From Halovibrio salipaludis (GTDB lineage Bacteria > Pseudomonadota > Gammaproteobacteria > Pseudomonadales > Oleiphilaceae): DNA of 64,000 nt. Numbering within the stretch: position 1 is the stretch's first letter; each line of letters begins with the position of its first letter. The DNA is taken from positions 930,001 through 994,000 of the forward strand of contig NZ_NSKD01000001.1 in the NCBI RefSeq assembly GCF_002286965.1, in the 5' to 3' direction. Below, in pieces: positions 52,551-61,405 of this stretch. Made by a program: the position numbers and the translations under genes. Under the pieces are notes generated by a model, which was given only the letters and a program-made list of their open reading frames with translations, ran no database searches and was not told the DNA's origin.

Positions 52551-54533
52551 ATGAGCCAACGTCTTAAATCACTGTTCCGCGCCGTTTTCTCACGGTTTGC
52601 GGCACTGGAACGGCCGCAGAAGCGGCTGGTGTCAGTGGTTTCCGACGCCGTCTTTGTGCTTTTCTCGCTCTGGGCCGCCTTCTCGCTGCGCTACGAGACG
52701 CTGTTCCGGTTCGACGGAGTCGGCTACTGGGCGCTGTTCGGCATCACCGCGGTTGCCACCGTCTTCCTTTTTGCGCGCCTGGGGCTTTACCGGGCGGTTA
52801 TCCGCTACCTCAGCGAACGGGCCCTGGTCACGGTGCTCGGCGGCGTTACCGGCTCCGCCCTTATCGTCATCGCGGCGGCGTTCATCCTGCAGGTCGACAT
52901 GCCAAGGTCCGTGCCCTTTCTCTATGGGGCACTGGCGTTCCTGTTCGTGACCGGCACCCGCTTCAGCGTGCGGACCGTGCTGAACCGGCCACGTCACCTG
53001 AGCAAGATGCCCGTGCTGATCGTGGGTGCCGGCGAGACCGGCCTGCAGCTGGCCTCCGCCCTCAGCCAGGGCATTGAATACCGGCCCGTGGCCTTCGTCA
53101 GTCTTGAGCGGGACAACCACAAAACCACCATCAACGGCCTGCCGGTCTACGATCTGGACCACGTCCGCAAGGCGGTGCACAAGCACCAGGCGGAACGCAT
53201 CCTGCTGGCCATTGATGAGAGTGCCAGTGTGGACCGCCGCCGGATTCTGGAATCACTGGAAACGCTGCCGGTGCCTGTGCAGACCGTTCCCTCGGTGACG
53301 GAGCTGGTGGCCGGGCAGGCGCGGATCAGCGACGTGCGCGACCTGGACATCGACGACCTGCTCGGGCGCGATCCCGTGCGCTACCGCAACGAGGAGGTGG
53401 CGGCCTCACTGAGGGGGCGTGTGGTGATGGTGACCGGTGCCGGTGGCTCCATCGGCTCCGAGCTCTGCCGCCAGATCGTGCGCCAGGAGCCGGTGGGTAT
53501 TGTGCTGCTGGAGCAGTCAGAGTTCGCGCTGTACAACATCGAGCGTGAGCTGCACATCATCAGCGCCAACGAAGGGCTGAGCATTCCCATCCACCCGCTG
53601 CTGGGCAGCGTGACCCACCGGCGCCGGTGCGAGAGCATCATGCGTGGCTTTGGCGTGAACATCGTCTACCACGCGGCGGCCTACAAGCACGTGCCCCTGG
53701 TGGAGCAGAACGTGATCGAGGGCGTCCAGAACAACGTCTTCGGCACCTGGTACACCGCCGAGGCGGCCATTGCCGCCGGCGTCGAGAAGTTCGTGCTGGT
53801 CTCCACGGACAAGGCCGTGCGCCCCACCAACGTCATGGGCGCGAGCAAGCGCCTGGCGGAGCTGGTGCTTCAGGGGCTGGCCCGGCGCCAGGAAGATACG
53901 GTGTTCTCAATGGTCCGGTTCGGCAACGTGCTCGGCTCCTCCGGCTCCGTGGTGCCGTTGTTCCGCGAGCAGATCCGTGAAGGCGGGCCAGTGACCGTCA
54001 CCCATCCGGACATCATCCGCTATTTCATGACGATCCCGGAGGCCAGCCAGCTGGTACTGCAGACGGGTACCATGGGCGAGGGCGGCGAGGTGTTCGTGCT
54101 CGACATGGGCGACCCCGTGCGCATTGCGGACCTGGCGCGGCGCATGATCCATCTGATGGGGCTGACCGAGAAAAACGAGGACAACCGCTATGGCGACATT
54201 GAGATCGTCTACAGCGGCCTGCGCCCCGGCGAAAAACTCTATGAGGAACTGCTGATCGGAGACGACCCCCAGGGCACCCGCCACCCCCGCATCATGAAGG
54301 CGCGCGAGACGGACATGCCCTGGAGCGACCTTGAGGAGCTGCTGGAGCAACTGATGCTGGCGAGCCGCAGCTTCGACTGCCAGCGCGTGGTGGCCCTGCT
54401 GCGCGCCGCGCCCACCGGCTACCAGCCCAATGACGACGTCTCGGACCTGGTCTGGTGCAACGGCGGCAGCGGCGCCCTGGCCACCAGCGACGGCGCCAAC
54501 ATCAGCGAAACCCTCCGCCGCATCTTCGAATAA
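52551..54533 (+). CDS. WbpM/CapD-type membrane-bound nucleotide-sugar 4,6-dehydratase
   Basis: A 660-residue inner-membrane enzyme. Four N-terminal membrane helices (about 30-145) are followed by a first Rossmann fold (VLIVGAGETGLQLA) and a catalytic SDR domain with VTGAGGSIGSELC (about residue 296), HAAAYKHVPLVE and STDKAVRPTNVMGASKR, in which Met replaces the usual SDR Tyr as in WbpM/FlaA1. WbpM-type enzymes make UDP-4-keto-6-deoxy-GlcNAc for surface glycans. The Met at 52551 follows GAGGA; an in-frame GTG at 52497 is less likely. Confidence 0.9.
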   Translation: MSQRLKSLFRAVFSRFAALERPQKRLVSVVSDAVFVLFSLWAAFSLRYETLFRFDGVGYWALFGITAVATVFLFARLGLYRAVIRYLSERALVTVLGGVTGSALIVIAAAFILQVDMPRSVPFLYGALAFLFVTGTRFSVRTVLNRPRHLSKMPVLIVGAGETGLQLASALSQGIEYRPVAFVSLERDNHKTTINGLPVYDLDHVRKAVHKHQAERILLAIDESASVDRRRILESLETLPVPVQTVPSVTELVAGQARISDVRDLDIDDLLGRDPVRYRNEEVAASLRGRVVMVTGAGGSIGSELCRQIVRQEPVGIVLLEQSEFALYNIERELHIISANEGLSIPIHPLLGSVTHRRRCESIMRGFGVNIVYHAAAYKHVPLVEQNVIEGVQNNVFGTWYTAEAAIAAGVEKFVLVSTDKAVRPTNVMGASKRLAELVLQGLARRQEDTVFSMVRFGNVLGSSGSVVPLFREQIREGGPVTVTHPDIIRYFMTIPEASQLVLQTGTMGEGGEVFVLDMGDPVRIADLARRMIHLMGLTEKNEDNRYGDIEIVYSGLRPGEKLYEELLIGDDPQGTRHPRIMKARETDMPWSDLEELLEQLMLASRSFDCQRVVALLRAAPTGYQPNDDVSDLVWCNGGSGALATSDGANISETLRRIFE

Positions 54534-54553
54534 CTCCCCCTACCCGTACCTAC

Positions 54554-54611
54554 CTGTAGGAGCGAGCTCGCTCGCGATAACCCCGAATCGCTTGCAAGCA
54601 AGCTCCTACAG
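54554..54611. repeat. REP element (paired) supplying a stop codon
   Basis: ctgtaggagcgagctcgctc and cgcttgcaagcaagctccta. Read on the minus strand, its right end gives CTG TAG, the final codons of the aminotransferase gene. Confidence 0.88.
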
Positions 54612-55787
54612 GGACGCCGCTGCGTCCTGCATCACTGCTTTCAATACATCACAGGTTTTCTCGATTTCGGAGTCAGTCAGGGTAGGGTGGCAAAGCAACA
54701 TCAGGCTGGTGCTGCCCAGCTCACGGGCAACAGGAAGGTAGGATAAAGGCCCAAACCCGGCATCCTGGAAACACTTCTCCAGATACACCTCCGAGCAGGA
54801 GCCGGACATGCAGGGCACGCCGCGCTCCATAATGGCCTGCTGCACCGCGTCCCGGTCCCAGCCGGGGGCCAGTGCGCCAGGTTCAACAAACAGGTAGCAC
54901 TTATACCCCGCATGCTCGATGTGCTCGGGCACCTCGGGCACGCGCAGCCCCGGGCATTGGCGGGCGGTACTCCAGACGGCGGCGCAGTTGGCCACACGCA
55001 GGCTGTGCCATTGCGGCATGCGCTGCAGCTGGATGCGCCCGACCGTGGCCTGCATCTCCGTCATGCGCCAGTTGGTGCCGAAGGACTCATGCAGCCAGCG
55101 GAAGCCAGGCGGGTGCTCTCGGTTGTAGACCGCGTCATAGCTCTTGCCGTGGTCCTTGTAGCTCCACATGCGCGACCACAGCGCCTCATCGTTCGTGGTG
55201 ACCATGCCGCCCTCGCCGGCGGTGGTCATGATCTTGTCCTGGCAGAACGAGAAACAGCCCACGTCGCCCCAGCTGCCCACCGGCCGGCCCTGGTAGAGCG
55301 CTCCGTGGGCCTGGGCGCAGTCCTCAATCACGGAGAGTCCGTGCTCGCGGGCGAGGGCATTGATGCCCTCCATCTCGCAGGGCCAGCCCGCCAGATGCAC
55401 GCAGATCACCGCCCGCGTTCGCTCGGTGATGCAGGCACGAACGCTGGCCGGCGTGATGTTCTGGGAATCCCGGTCCACGTCCGCGAAGACCGGAGTGGCC
55501 CCGGCGGTCACGATGCAGGAAGCGGAGGCCAGGAAGGTACGCGAGGTGACGATCACCTCGTCCCCGGGGCCGATGCCCAGCCCCTTCAGTGCCAGATCCA
55601 GCGCCACCGTGCCGTTGGCCAAGGCCACTGCGTAGTCCGTGCCCGCAAAGGCCGCAAATTCGCGTTCAAACTCACGCGCCTCGCTACCCGTCCAGTAATT
55701 CACGCGGTTGGACAGCAGCACCTGCTGCACCGCGTCCGCCTCTTCCTGGGTGAAGGAAGGCCAGGGGGAGAAGGGTCCGTTCAGCAT
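54606..55787 (-). CDS. DegT/DnrJ/EryC1/StrS-family sugar aminotransferase
   Basis: A 393-residue PLP enzyme; Lys185 in SFCQDKIMTT, followed by AGEGGMV, is the cofactor lysine. PVFADVDRDSQNITPASV and IEDCAQAHGA are family features. It would aminate a keto-sugar nucleotide, plausibly the 4-keto product of the WbpM-like dehydratase encoded convergently. The last codon and stop (CTG TAG) come from the adjoining REP. Confidence 0.87.
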   Translation of the reverse strand: MLNGPFSPWPSFTQEEADAVQQVLLSNRVNYWTGSEAREFEREFAAFAGTDYAVALANGTVALDLALKGLGIGPGDEVIVTSRTFLASASCIVTAGATPVFADVDRDSQNITPASVRACITERTRAVICVHLAGWPCEMEGINALAREHGLSVIEDCAQAHGALYQGRPVGSWGDVGCFSFCQDKIMTTAGEGGMVTTNDEALWSRMWSYKDHGKSYDAVYNREHPPGFRWLHESFGTNWRMTEMQATVGRIQLQRMPQWHSLRVANCAAVWSTARQCPGLRVPEVPEHIEHAGYKCYLFVEPGALAPGWDRDAVQQAIMERGVPCMSGSCSEVYLEKCFQDAGFGPLSYLPVARELGSTSLMLLCHPTLTDSEIEKTCDVLKAVMQDAAASL

Positions 55788-55827
55788 CGGTTAAACAATT
55801 CCGCTATCAATAAATCTGAATTCAACA

Positions 55828-55885
55828 CCGTAGGAACGAGCCTTGCTCGGGATAACCCCGGATCGCTTGCAAGCAAGCTCCTACA
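55828..55885. repeat. REP element (paired)
   Basis: ccgtaggaacgagccttgct and cgcttgcaagcaagctccta, in the gap between the aminotransferase and the DUF2283 gene. Confidence 0.85.
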
Positions 55886-55903
55886 GTTGCTCAATCCCCA
55901 CCC

Positions 55904-55981
55904 TCTGTAGGAGCGAGCTTGCTCGCGATATCACCCGTGCGCAGCATGCTGAAGCGGCCAAGCGCCCTGCTGGGATGCCTC
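55904..55981. repeat. REP element with composite tail, copy C
   Basis: ctgtaggagcgagcttgctc followed by the tail gcagcatgctgaagcggcca and ctgctgggatgcctc. The tail overlaps the 3' end of the DUF2283 gene and encodes its last residues. Confidence 0.88.
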
Positions 55982-56122
55982 AAGAACCACGACTTCCACG
56001 ATGGACCCATCCTCTGCGTAACTGATGTGCGTATTCCAGTCCTGCGACACTTCTTTAACGATGGGCTTGTCAGCCAGATGCACGACCAGAATGTCGTCTT
56101 TTTCGTCGTATCGTGTCTGCAT
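55931..56122 (-). CDS. DUF2283 small protein with repeat-derived C-terminus
   Basis: A 63-residue protein: TRYDEKDDILVVHLADKPIV and SYAEDGSIVEVVVLEAS match DUF2283, small proteins often encoded beside DUF4258 proteins and suspected to be antitoxin-like. GGGAGG precedes the Met. The last 13 or so residues (QQGAWPLQHAAHG) are translated from the REP composite tail, so the original end was probably replaced by the repeat. Confidence 0.72.
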   Translation of the reverse strand: MQTRYDEKDDILVVHLADKPIVKEVSQDWNTHISYAEDGSIVEVVVLEASQQGAWPLQHAAHG

Positions 56123-56125
56123 TGG

Positions 56126-56383
56126 TCAGGCCTCCCAGGAAAAATGGTGCATTACCGTCTTGATCACGACAGTGGGTGGTTCAAAAACGGCTGCAACACA
56201 AATCAGGTTATCACTCCGTCCCTGAAATGTCGTTGCGGCCCAGAAACGGTGATCGTCTTTCAGGCGGATGGTGCCCGTCTCAAGAAGATGGCAGATTTCC
56301 TCGATGGATATGTGACGCTCTGTCATTCGTTGCTGGGCATGACGGGTGAGTACAGCCTGCATGCCAAATCGCTCTATGAACAT
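56126..56383 (-). CDS. DUF4258 small protein (possible toxin-like)
   Basis: An 85-residue protein with TRHAQQRMTERHISIEEICH and a TFQG-IKTVMHHF core typical of DUF4258, a fold related to RelE-type nucleases. It lies 3 bp upstream of the DUF2283 gene on the same strand, the usual pairing. The start could instead be the Met at 56362. A toxin-antitoxin role is an inference from family and pairing only. Confidence 0.7.
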   Translation of the reverse strand: MFIERFGMQAVLTRHAQQRMTERHISIEEICHLLETGTIRLKDDHRFWAATTFQGRSDNLICVAAVFEPPTVVIKTVMHHFSWEA

Positions 56384-56410
56384 ACAAATCCTTTTGTTTG
56401 GTTCGCGAAC

Positions 56411-57022
56411 TTACCCTCCAACAACCGTCCGCCAGATATAGCGCAGATCATCCCGAAACCGCCAGTTCCGGATGTACTCCAGGTTGATCCGCACCTTGTC
56501 CGGGTAGATCACCTCGTCATTGTACCGCTCCGGGTCCGGCTGGGCCGCGAGGATGGCTTCCTCATCCCGGTAGGCCAGGGTAGCGGGGCCGGTGATGCCG
56601 GGGCGCACGGAGAGCAGCAACCGCTCCTCGCCCTCCAGCCGGTCCGCGTAGCCGGGCACGTCCGGGCGGGGCCCCACAAAACTCATGTCGCCCCGGAGCA
56701 CGTTCCAGAGCTGGGGCAGCTCATCCAGCTTGGTCTTGCGGAAAAACCGGCCGAGCGGGGTAATGCGCGGGTCGTGGGACTGGGTGATGGTGGTGCCGGG
56801 CGCACGGGTGGGGCGCATGGTCTTGAGCTTGACCACGGTGAACAGCCGCCCGTCCTTGCCCACGCGTTTCTGGGTGAAGAAGCCGTTGCTGCGGGTGTCG
56901 AGGGTGGCGAGGAGCCAGGTGAGGGCGATGAGCCAGAAGGTGAGGGCCAGCCCAACAAAGGCGACCGAGGCATCAAAGGTGCGTTTCAGGGCCTGCTGGC
57001 CTGGTGAAAGACCGTCCGCCAT
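56411..57022 (-). CDS. PglC-type small phosphoglycosyl transferase (initiating sugar transferase)
   Basis: A 203-residue membrane-anchored enzyme with one N-terminal hydrophobic segment (DASVAFVGLALTFWLIALTW) and the sugar-transferase core RVGKDGRLFTVVKLKTM, TPLGRFFRKTKLDELPQL, GDMSFVGPRPD. It lacks the large N-terminal domain of WcaJ/WbaP, so it is of the minimal PglC type, transferring a sugar phosphate to undecaprenyl phosphate. It starts 4 bp after the sulfotransferase gene and is last of a long minus-strand glycan operon. Confidence 0.88.
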   Translation of the reverse strand: MADGLSPGQQALKRTFDASVAFVGLALTFWLIALTWLLATLDTRSNGFFTQKRVGKDGRLFTVVKLKTMRPTRAPGTTITQSHDPRITPLGRFFRKTKLDELPQLWNVLRGDMSFVGPRPDVPGYADRLEGEERLLLSVRPGITGPATLAYRDEEAILAAQPDPERYNDEVIYPDKVRINLEYIRNWRFRDDLRYIWRTVVGG

Positions 57023-57026
57023 GGTG

Positions 57027-57887
57027 TCAGAGATAGCCGTAGCGCTGCAGGGAGGAACTGACCAGGGCCTCAAGGTGCGCCACCTCGTCATCACCGAGTG
57101 CCTTGCGCCCCTTGCCGATGGTCTTGCTGGAAACGCCGGCCACCGCGTTCGCAATGGCGTCATCCGGCACCTCATCGTGCCCCATGAAGCTCAGGATGCG
57201 CCGCATCTCCGCCTCCGGCTCCCGGACGAAGGTTTCGTAGCTCACGCGCAGCACCTTGCCTTCCGGCATCCGGGAAAGCGCCTCATCCGCCTTATCCACG
57301 CACCGTTGCCATTGCAGCGCGCAGACCTCGTTCAGCGAATGGTTGCGCAGGATGGCCTGCATGTTGTCGAGCGCCGGCCCCCAGAAGGCCAGCCGCTTCT
57401 CCCGGGAGACCAGCCGGAAAAGGCGGGCCCAGAAATAGCGGAACGCGTAATAGGGCAGATCGCTCACCGGAACAAACCGCACTTTTTCCAGCAGGTAAGG
57501 AATGTCCAATCCCGCCGTCCAGCGCTGGCGGGCGGAGCCGGTGGCATCAATTCCGTCCCGGACGATGTAGATGTAACGGGCTTCCGGGACTACCCGGTCA
57601 ACAAAGGGCACGCGCAGGCAATTGGCGCAAGTCTTCTCTACGAGCGTTTTCGCGCCGGTGCGTCGAGCCATGCTGTTGAAACAACCCCGGATGTAGCGGG
57701 TAACCGGTTCCGTCGCGTTCTCAGCGGGAATCTCGTCGGACGGATACCGCACGTTGCCGTGGCGCCAGATGTAGTTGATCTCATCGCAGGGCCAGGTACT
57801 GATGCCTTCCAGGGATGTGAGGGCATCGCGGAGCATGTTGGTGCCGGAGCGGGGGGCGCCAACAATGATGGTTTCTTGGTTCCTCAT
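57027..57887 (-). CDS. PAPS-dependent sulfotransferase
   Basis: A 286-residue sulfotransferase. The 5'-phosphosulfate loop is GAPRSGTNML (10-19) and the 3'-phosphate region is VRDGIDATGSAR (109-120). It overlaps the upstream glycosyltransferase by 4 bp, so it belongs to the glycan operon and probably sulfates a sugar of the surface polymer. No sulfate-activation (cysD, cysN, cysC) genes are in the window. Confidence 0.87.
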   Translation of the reverse strand: MRNQETIIVGAPRSGTNMLRDALTSLEGISTWPCDEINYIWRHGNVRYPSDEIPAENATEPVTRYIRGCFNSMARRTGAKTLVEKTCANCLRVPFVDRVVPEARYIYIVRDGIDATGSARQRWTAGLDIPYLLEKVRFVPVSDLPYYAFRYFWARLFRLVSREKRLAFWGPALDNMQAILRNHSLNEVCALQWQRCVDKADEALSRMPEGKVLRVSYETFVREPEAEMRRILSFMGHDEVPDDAIANAVAGVSSKTIGKGRKALGDDEVAHLEALVSSSLQRYGYL

Positions 57888-59149
57888 TCCGTATCCGCTG
57901 TTCTATTGCTTAGAAGTTCAGACCATTGATGCAGAACGACCGGTTCAGAAAATACATCAAGCGCTTTCTGTGATGCGTTCTCTCGCATCGGTTCTTTCCA
58001 GCTGGGATCGTCAGCAAGCCTCTCAAACAGTGAGGCCAAAGCCTGAGCATCATCAGGCGGAACGGCGTAGCCGTAACCACCCGCTTCCACCTCTCGCGCA
58101 AGCTCACTCTCAGGCTCAACCGCCACGATCAACGGGCATCCCTGCTCAAGGTACGTCATGGTCTTACTGGGATAGGCATACCGGTAGATGCCGGGCACCA
58201 GGCTCACAAACCCGGCGTCCGCATGCCGCATTGCCTCTTTTGCCACCGCTACCGGCTGATGTCCCAGGAACTGCACATTGGCTCCGGCCCGTTGAGCCTG
58301 TTCCTGCAGAGCCTCTTTCGCAATGCCATCACCCATCAGGGTCAGGCGGATGTCACCGCGGGCGGTGAGGCGCGCCATTGCTTGAATGGCGGTTTCCAAC
58401 CCCTGAAAGCGCCCGATATTACCCGCAAAAAGCACGTTCAGCCTGCATGGCGGCATCTCGAATGGCAGTGGCTCTGGTTCCCCCGAGTCATCGGGCAGGC
58501 TGAAGTTATTCAGAACCCGAATCTGCAGCCTGTCTCCACCGGGGCGTTCTCGCAGTGTCTGCTCCATATCCCTGGAAAGTACAACAACCGGCTCAGCTTG
58601 ATGGCAGCTCCAATTATCCAGCTTCCGGAGAAGGCCAAACACCGCAGGGTGCGAAAATTCGCCGGAGATTCTACCCACTTCCGGATGGATGTCCATGCAG
58701 TGATAGATAAAGCGTGCGCCGGTTAATCGGCACGCTATAGCGGCTGCCAGCCCCCCAAGAACAGGCGGTGCGGTTGAGATCATGACCACGTCATAGCGGC
58801 GGACAACGGCTCGCCAGACCAGGTTCAGGCCAAGCCTGATGGCATTGCGTATCCGGACAATGGGCTTCCCTGCCTCATTGGCGAGCTTGAGCCGCGTAAT
58901 CCTGACCCCATCAACCGTTTGGTCACTCTTCTGATACGCGTTATCAAGGGTTGCCTTATAGGAGGGCTGCGAAGACAACACCTCCACCTCATTTCCCTCC
59001 TGCTGCCAACGCTGGACGATCCTGCGGAGCAGAGAAGCGTACGGGGCCGTATCCGGCCAGTAATAACGGTGAACAGTCAGAATCCGGAGGTGTGAGCGTC
59101 CGGCCTTGCGTTTTCCCGGGTCAGTTCCAGTCATAGCGACTGAACTCAT
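57884..59149 (-). CDS. GT4 glycosyltransferase, WbuB-like (candidate L-FucNAc transferase)
   Basis: A 421-residue GT4 transferase. The acceptor side has ILTVHRYYWPDTAPYASLL and the donor side has NIGRFQGLETAIQAM, SLVPGIYRYAYPSKTMTYLE and PDDAQAL. It resembles WbuB-type L-fucosamine transferases, and its neighbours make UDP-L-FucNAc, which supports that donor. A Met at 59134 is a possible start that reduces overlap with the preceding gene. No signal peptide. Confidence 0.85.
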   Translation of the reverse strand: MSSVAMTGTDPGKRKAGRSHLRILTVHRYYWPDTAPYASLLRRIVQRWQQEGNEVEVLSSQPSYKATLDNAYQKSDQTVDGVRITRLKLANEAGKPIVRIRNAIRLGLNLVWRAVVRRYDVVMISTAPPVLGGLAAAIACRLTGARFIYHCMDIHPEVGRISGEFSHPAVFGLLRKLDNWSCHQAEPVVVLSRDMEQTLRERPGGDRLQIRVLNNFSLPDDSGEPEPLPFEMPPCRLNVLFAGNIGRFQGLETAIQAMARLTARGDIRLTLMGDGIAKEALQEQAQRAGANVQFLGHQPVAVAKEAMRHADAGFVSLVPGIYRYAYPSKTMTYLEQGCPLIVAVEPESELAREVEAGGYGYAVPPDDAQALASLFERLADDPSWKEPMRENASQKALDVFSEPVVLHQWSELLSNRTADTE

Positions 59150-60269
59150 CCATGTTGCGCCACCTGTTAGCCAGCTTCGCCGTGCCAGTTATCAACCGGA
59201 CTACCCGTTCTGACGTGTTGCGGACCTGGTATTCCTCCGGGACTTCACGCTCAGCGCCAGAGAAGACGGTTCGCGCTGATGTCGCAATCCTGACCCCCTC
59301 GATCAACACTTGCTTATCCAGCCCTGTAAGCGCAATGGCGCCTGTGTCCAGCGCTTCCGGTCGTTCCATCGACCGCCGCAGCGTTACGGCCGGGAATCCG
59401 AGAATTGCGGACTCTTCACTGATGGTACCGCTGTCTGAAATGGCGCAGTAGGACTGCATCTGAAGGTGGTTGTAATCAATAAAGCCGAAGGGTTTAAGAA
59501 AGCGGACCGCATCCGAGTCTTCCCCCAGGCCGAGTTTCTCAAGACGGCTGCGGGTTCTGGGGTGGGTGGATACGACCACTGGATACCCAAAGCTCTGGTG
59601 GAGGGCCTCCAATGAAGCCACAACCTCGCGGAGGCTTTCCCTGTTATCGACGTTTTCTTCCCGGTGCACACTCACGATGAAGTACTTTCCGGCTTCGAGC
59701 CCCAGTTCTTCCAGTACCCTGGACTGCTCAATCTTTGGGAGCATGTGCTCAAGCACTTCCCGCATTGGTGAGCCGGTCAGGTAGATAAAACGGTGCGGCA
59801 GGCCCTCACTGATCAGGTGCCTGCGGGCATGTTCCGTGTAGACCAGATTGAAGTCCGCAAGATGGTCAACCATCTTGCGGTTGACCTCTTCTGGAACGTT
59901 CGCGTCGAAACACCGGTTGCCCGCTTCCATGTGGTAAGTGGGGATCTTCATGCGCTTTGCCATCAGGGTGGCGATTGCGCTGTTGGTATCCCCGAGCACG
60001 AGAATCGCATCAGGCTTCTCTTCAAGGAGGATGGCTTCGGTTTTGATCAGTATTTCGCCAAGCGTCTGGCCGAGGGAGGAAGTGTCGACATTGAGAAAAT
60101 GGTCAGGCTGCCTGACGCCGAGTTCCTCGAAGAAGACCTGGTTGAGTTCGTAGTCGTAGTTCTGCCCAGTATGGACGAGCCTGTGATCCACCAGTTCATC
60201 CAATGCCGCCATTACGCGGGACAGGCGAATAATCTCCGGGCGAGTACCGAGAATTGTCATTATTTTCAT
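59121..60269 (-). CDS. capG: UDP-sugar 2-epimerase CapG/WbjD-type
   Basis: A 382-residue non-hydrolysing 2-epimerase of the WecB family. ILGTRPEIIRLSRVM, HTGQNYDYELNQVFFEELG and MEAGNRCFDANVPEEVNRK are diagnostic. In the FucNAc pathway this step makes UDP-L-FucNAc from the UDP-2-acetamido-2,6-dideoxy-L-talose precursor. It follows capF by 3 bp and overlaps the next glycosyltransferase. Confidence 0.9.
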   Translation of the reverse strand: MKIMTILGTRPEIIRLSRVMAALDELVDHRLVHTGQNYDYELNQVFFEELGVRQPDHFLNVDTSSLGQTLGEILIKTEAILLEEKPDAILVLGDTNSAIATLMAKRMKIPTYHMEAGNRCFDANVPEEVNRKMVDHLADFNLVYTEHARRHLISEGLPHRFIYLTGSPMREVLEHMLPKIEQSRVLEELGLEAGKYFIVSVHREENVDNRESLREVVASLEALHQSFGYPVVVSTHPRTRSRLEKLGLGEDSDAVRFLKPFGFIDYNHLQMQSYCAISDSGTISEESAILGFPAVTLRRSMERPEALDTGAIALTGLDKQVLIEGVRIATSARTVFSGAEREVPEEYQVRNTSERVVRLITGTAKLANRWRNMDEFSRYDWN

Positions 60270-60272
60270 CGG

Positions 60273-61391
60273 TCAATTCTCATTCGTGAGTACGGGTTCG
60301 AAAAAGGTATCCGGTCTGTCCGGGTCGAAAAGTTCGTGGCTCCAGAAGAGCGTAAGGAGTTCTTCATCGCCGGTGTTGGTGATGCTGTGAGTATGGAGCG
60401 TCGGCATATCAACGTACGCTGGCTTGTCCCCGGAGACGTGGAACTCCTCGATATGATCATCCAGAAGCCGTCGAATACGGATAACCGCCTCGCCTTTAAC
60501 AACCAGGAAGCGTTCTACCTTATCAAAGTGGTAGTGGTTGCCCCGGGTAATGCCTGGTTTGGTCGTTGAAAGGAATGCCTGACCACCGTTTCTGTTCTTA
60601 ACGGCTTCAAACAGAGATCCGCGGTCATCCGTATTGAGCTTGAGCTCCTGCGGATAGAACCGGGGATACATGAATGAGCGGAGGGTGTTGAAAAGCTGCA
60701 GGTCAAAGGCATCCCGGAGATCCGGGATAATGTTCCCGGTATAGCTCCTGTGCATTTCGGTCAATCGCCCTGCGGCTGTCGCCACACTCATCGGGCGCCC
60801 CCTTACGCGAAGCTCGCCCACGCGCCCCCGTTCAAAGGCATCAAGCGTCGCTCTTGCAACGTCCTGCGTATGGACCAGTTCAAGCTGCCCGGTTCCATTG
60901 ATGGTCAACGGTTCCTCATTCGCCAGCTGGTGGCAAAATGTCAGGAGGGCGGAGTTGTAGTTCGGGCGGCCACCCTCACCAAATACGTGAGGCAGCACAA
61001 GCTCGGTATAGGGCGCGCTGTGCTCCTGGGCCCATGTATCGAAAATGTGGTGTGCTGCGCTTTTACCACGACCGTAAGGGGTATCCCGTTCGCGTTGCGT
61101 GGTGTTGGAATAAAAAACGTGGGGGGTAGCGTTAGCCTCGGACAGGAATTGCACCAGCCTCTCGGCCAATGCCGCGTTCCCCTTTTCCAGCGCCTCATCA
61201 CTGTCGCGGTTGATGCCTGCGCAATGGATGACCGCATCGGCGCTCTGAAGCGCACTGCTTAGCGTGAGGTCATCGTTGAACGCTTCCCTGTTAAGCGTGA
61301 CCAGGTTATCCCGATACGCCTCCAGCGAACGCAGGAACAGTGTCACATGGGTGCCGAGAAGACCGTTCGCACCGGTCACGACGATTTTCAT
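60273..61391 (-). CDS. capF: CapF/WbjC bifunctional reductase-epimerase
   Basis: A 372-residue two-domain enzyme: an N-terminal SDR-type Rossmann fold (VVTGANGLLGTHVTLFL; HVFYSNTTQRERDTPYGRGK) and a C-terminal cupin (from about residue 255; PGITRGNHYHFDKVERFLVV) that binds metal via the His cluster. CapF converts the CapE product towards UDP-2-acetamido-2,6-dideoxy-L-talose in UDP-L-FucNAc synthesis. It lies 14 bp after capE. Confidence 0.92.
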   Translation of the reverse strand: MKIVVTGANGLLGTHVTLFLRSLEAYRDNLVTLNREAFNDDLTLSSALQSADAVIHCAGINRDSDEALEKGNAALAERLVQFLSEANATPHVFYSNTTQRERDTPYGRGKSAAHHIFDTWAQEHSAPYTELVLPHVFGEGGRPNYNSALLTFCHQLANEEPLTINGTGQLELVHTQDVARATLDAFERGRVGELRVRGRPMSVATAAGRLTEMHRSYTGNIIPDLRDAFDLQLFNTLRSFMYPRFYPQELKLNTDDRGSLFEAVKNRNGGQAFLSTTKPGITRGNHYHFDKVERFLVVKGEAVIRIRRLLDDHIEEFHVSGDKPAYVDMPTLHTHSITNTGDEELLTLFWSHELFDPDRPDTFFEPVLTNEN

Positions 61392-61405
61392 AAGGTCTCC
61401 GGGTT

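Noticed and set aside
37254-55981. Scattered REPs as a CRISPR array
   Set aside because: Copies are palindromic and scattered between genes over 18 kb without regular spacing, and no cas genes are present.
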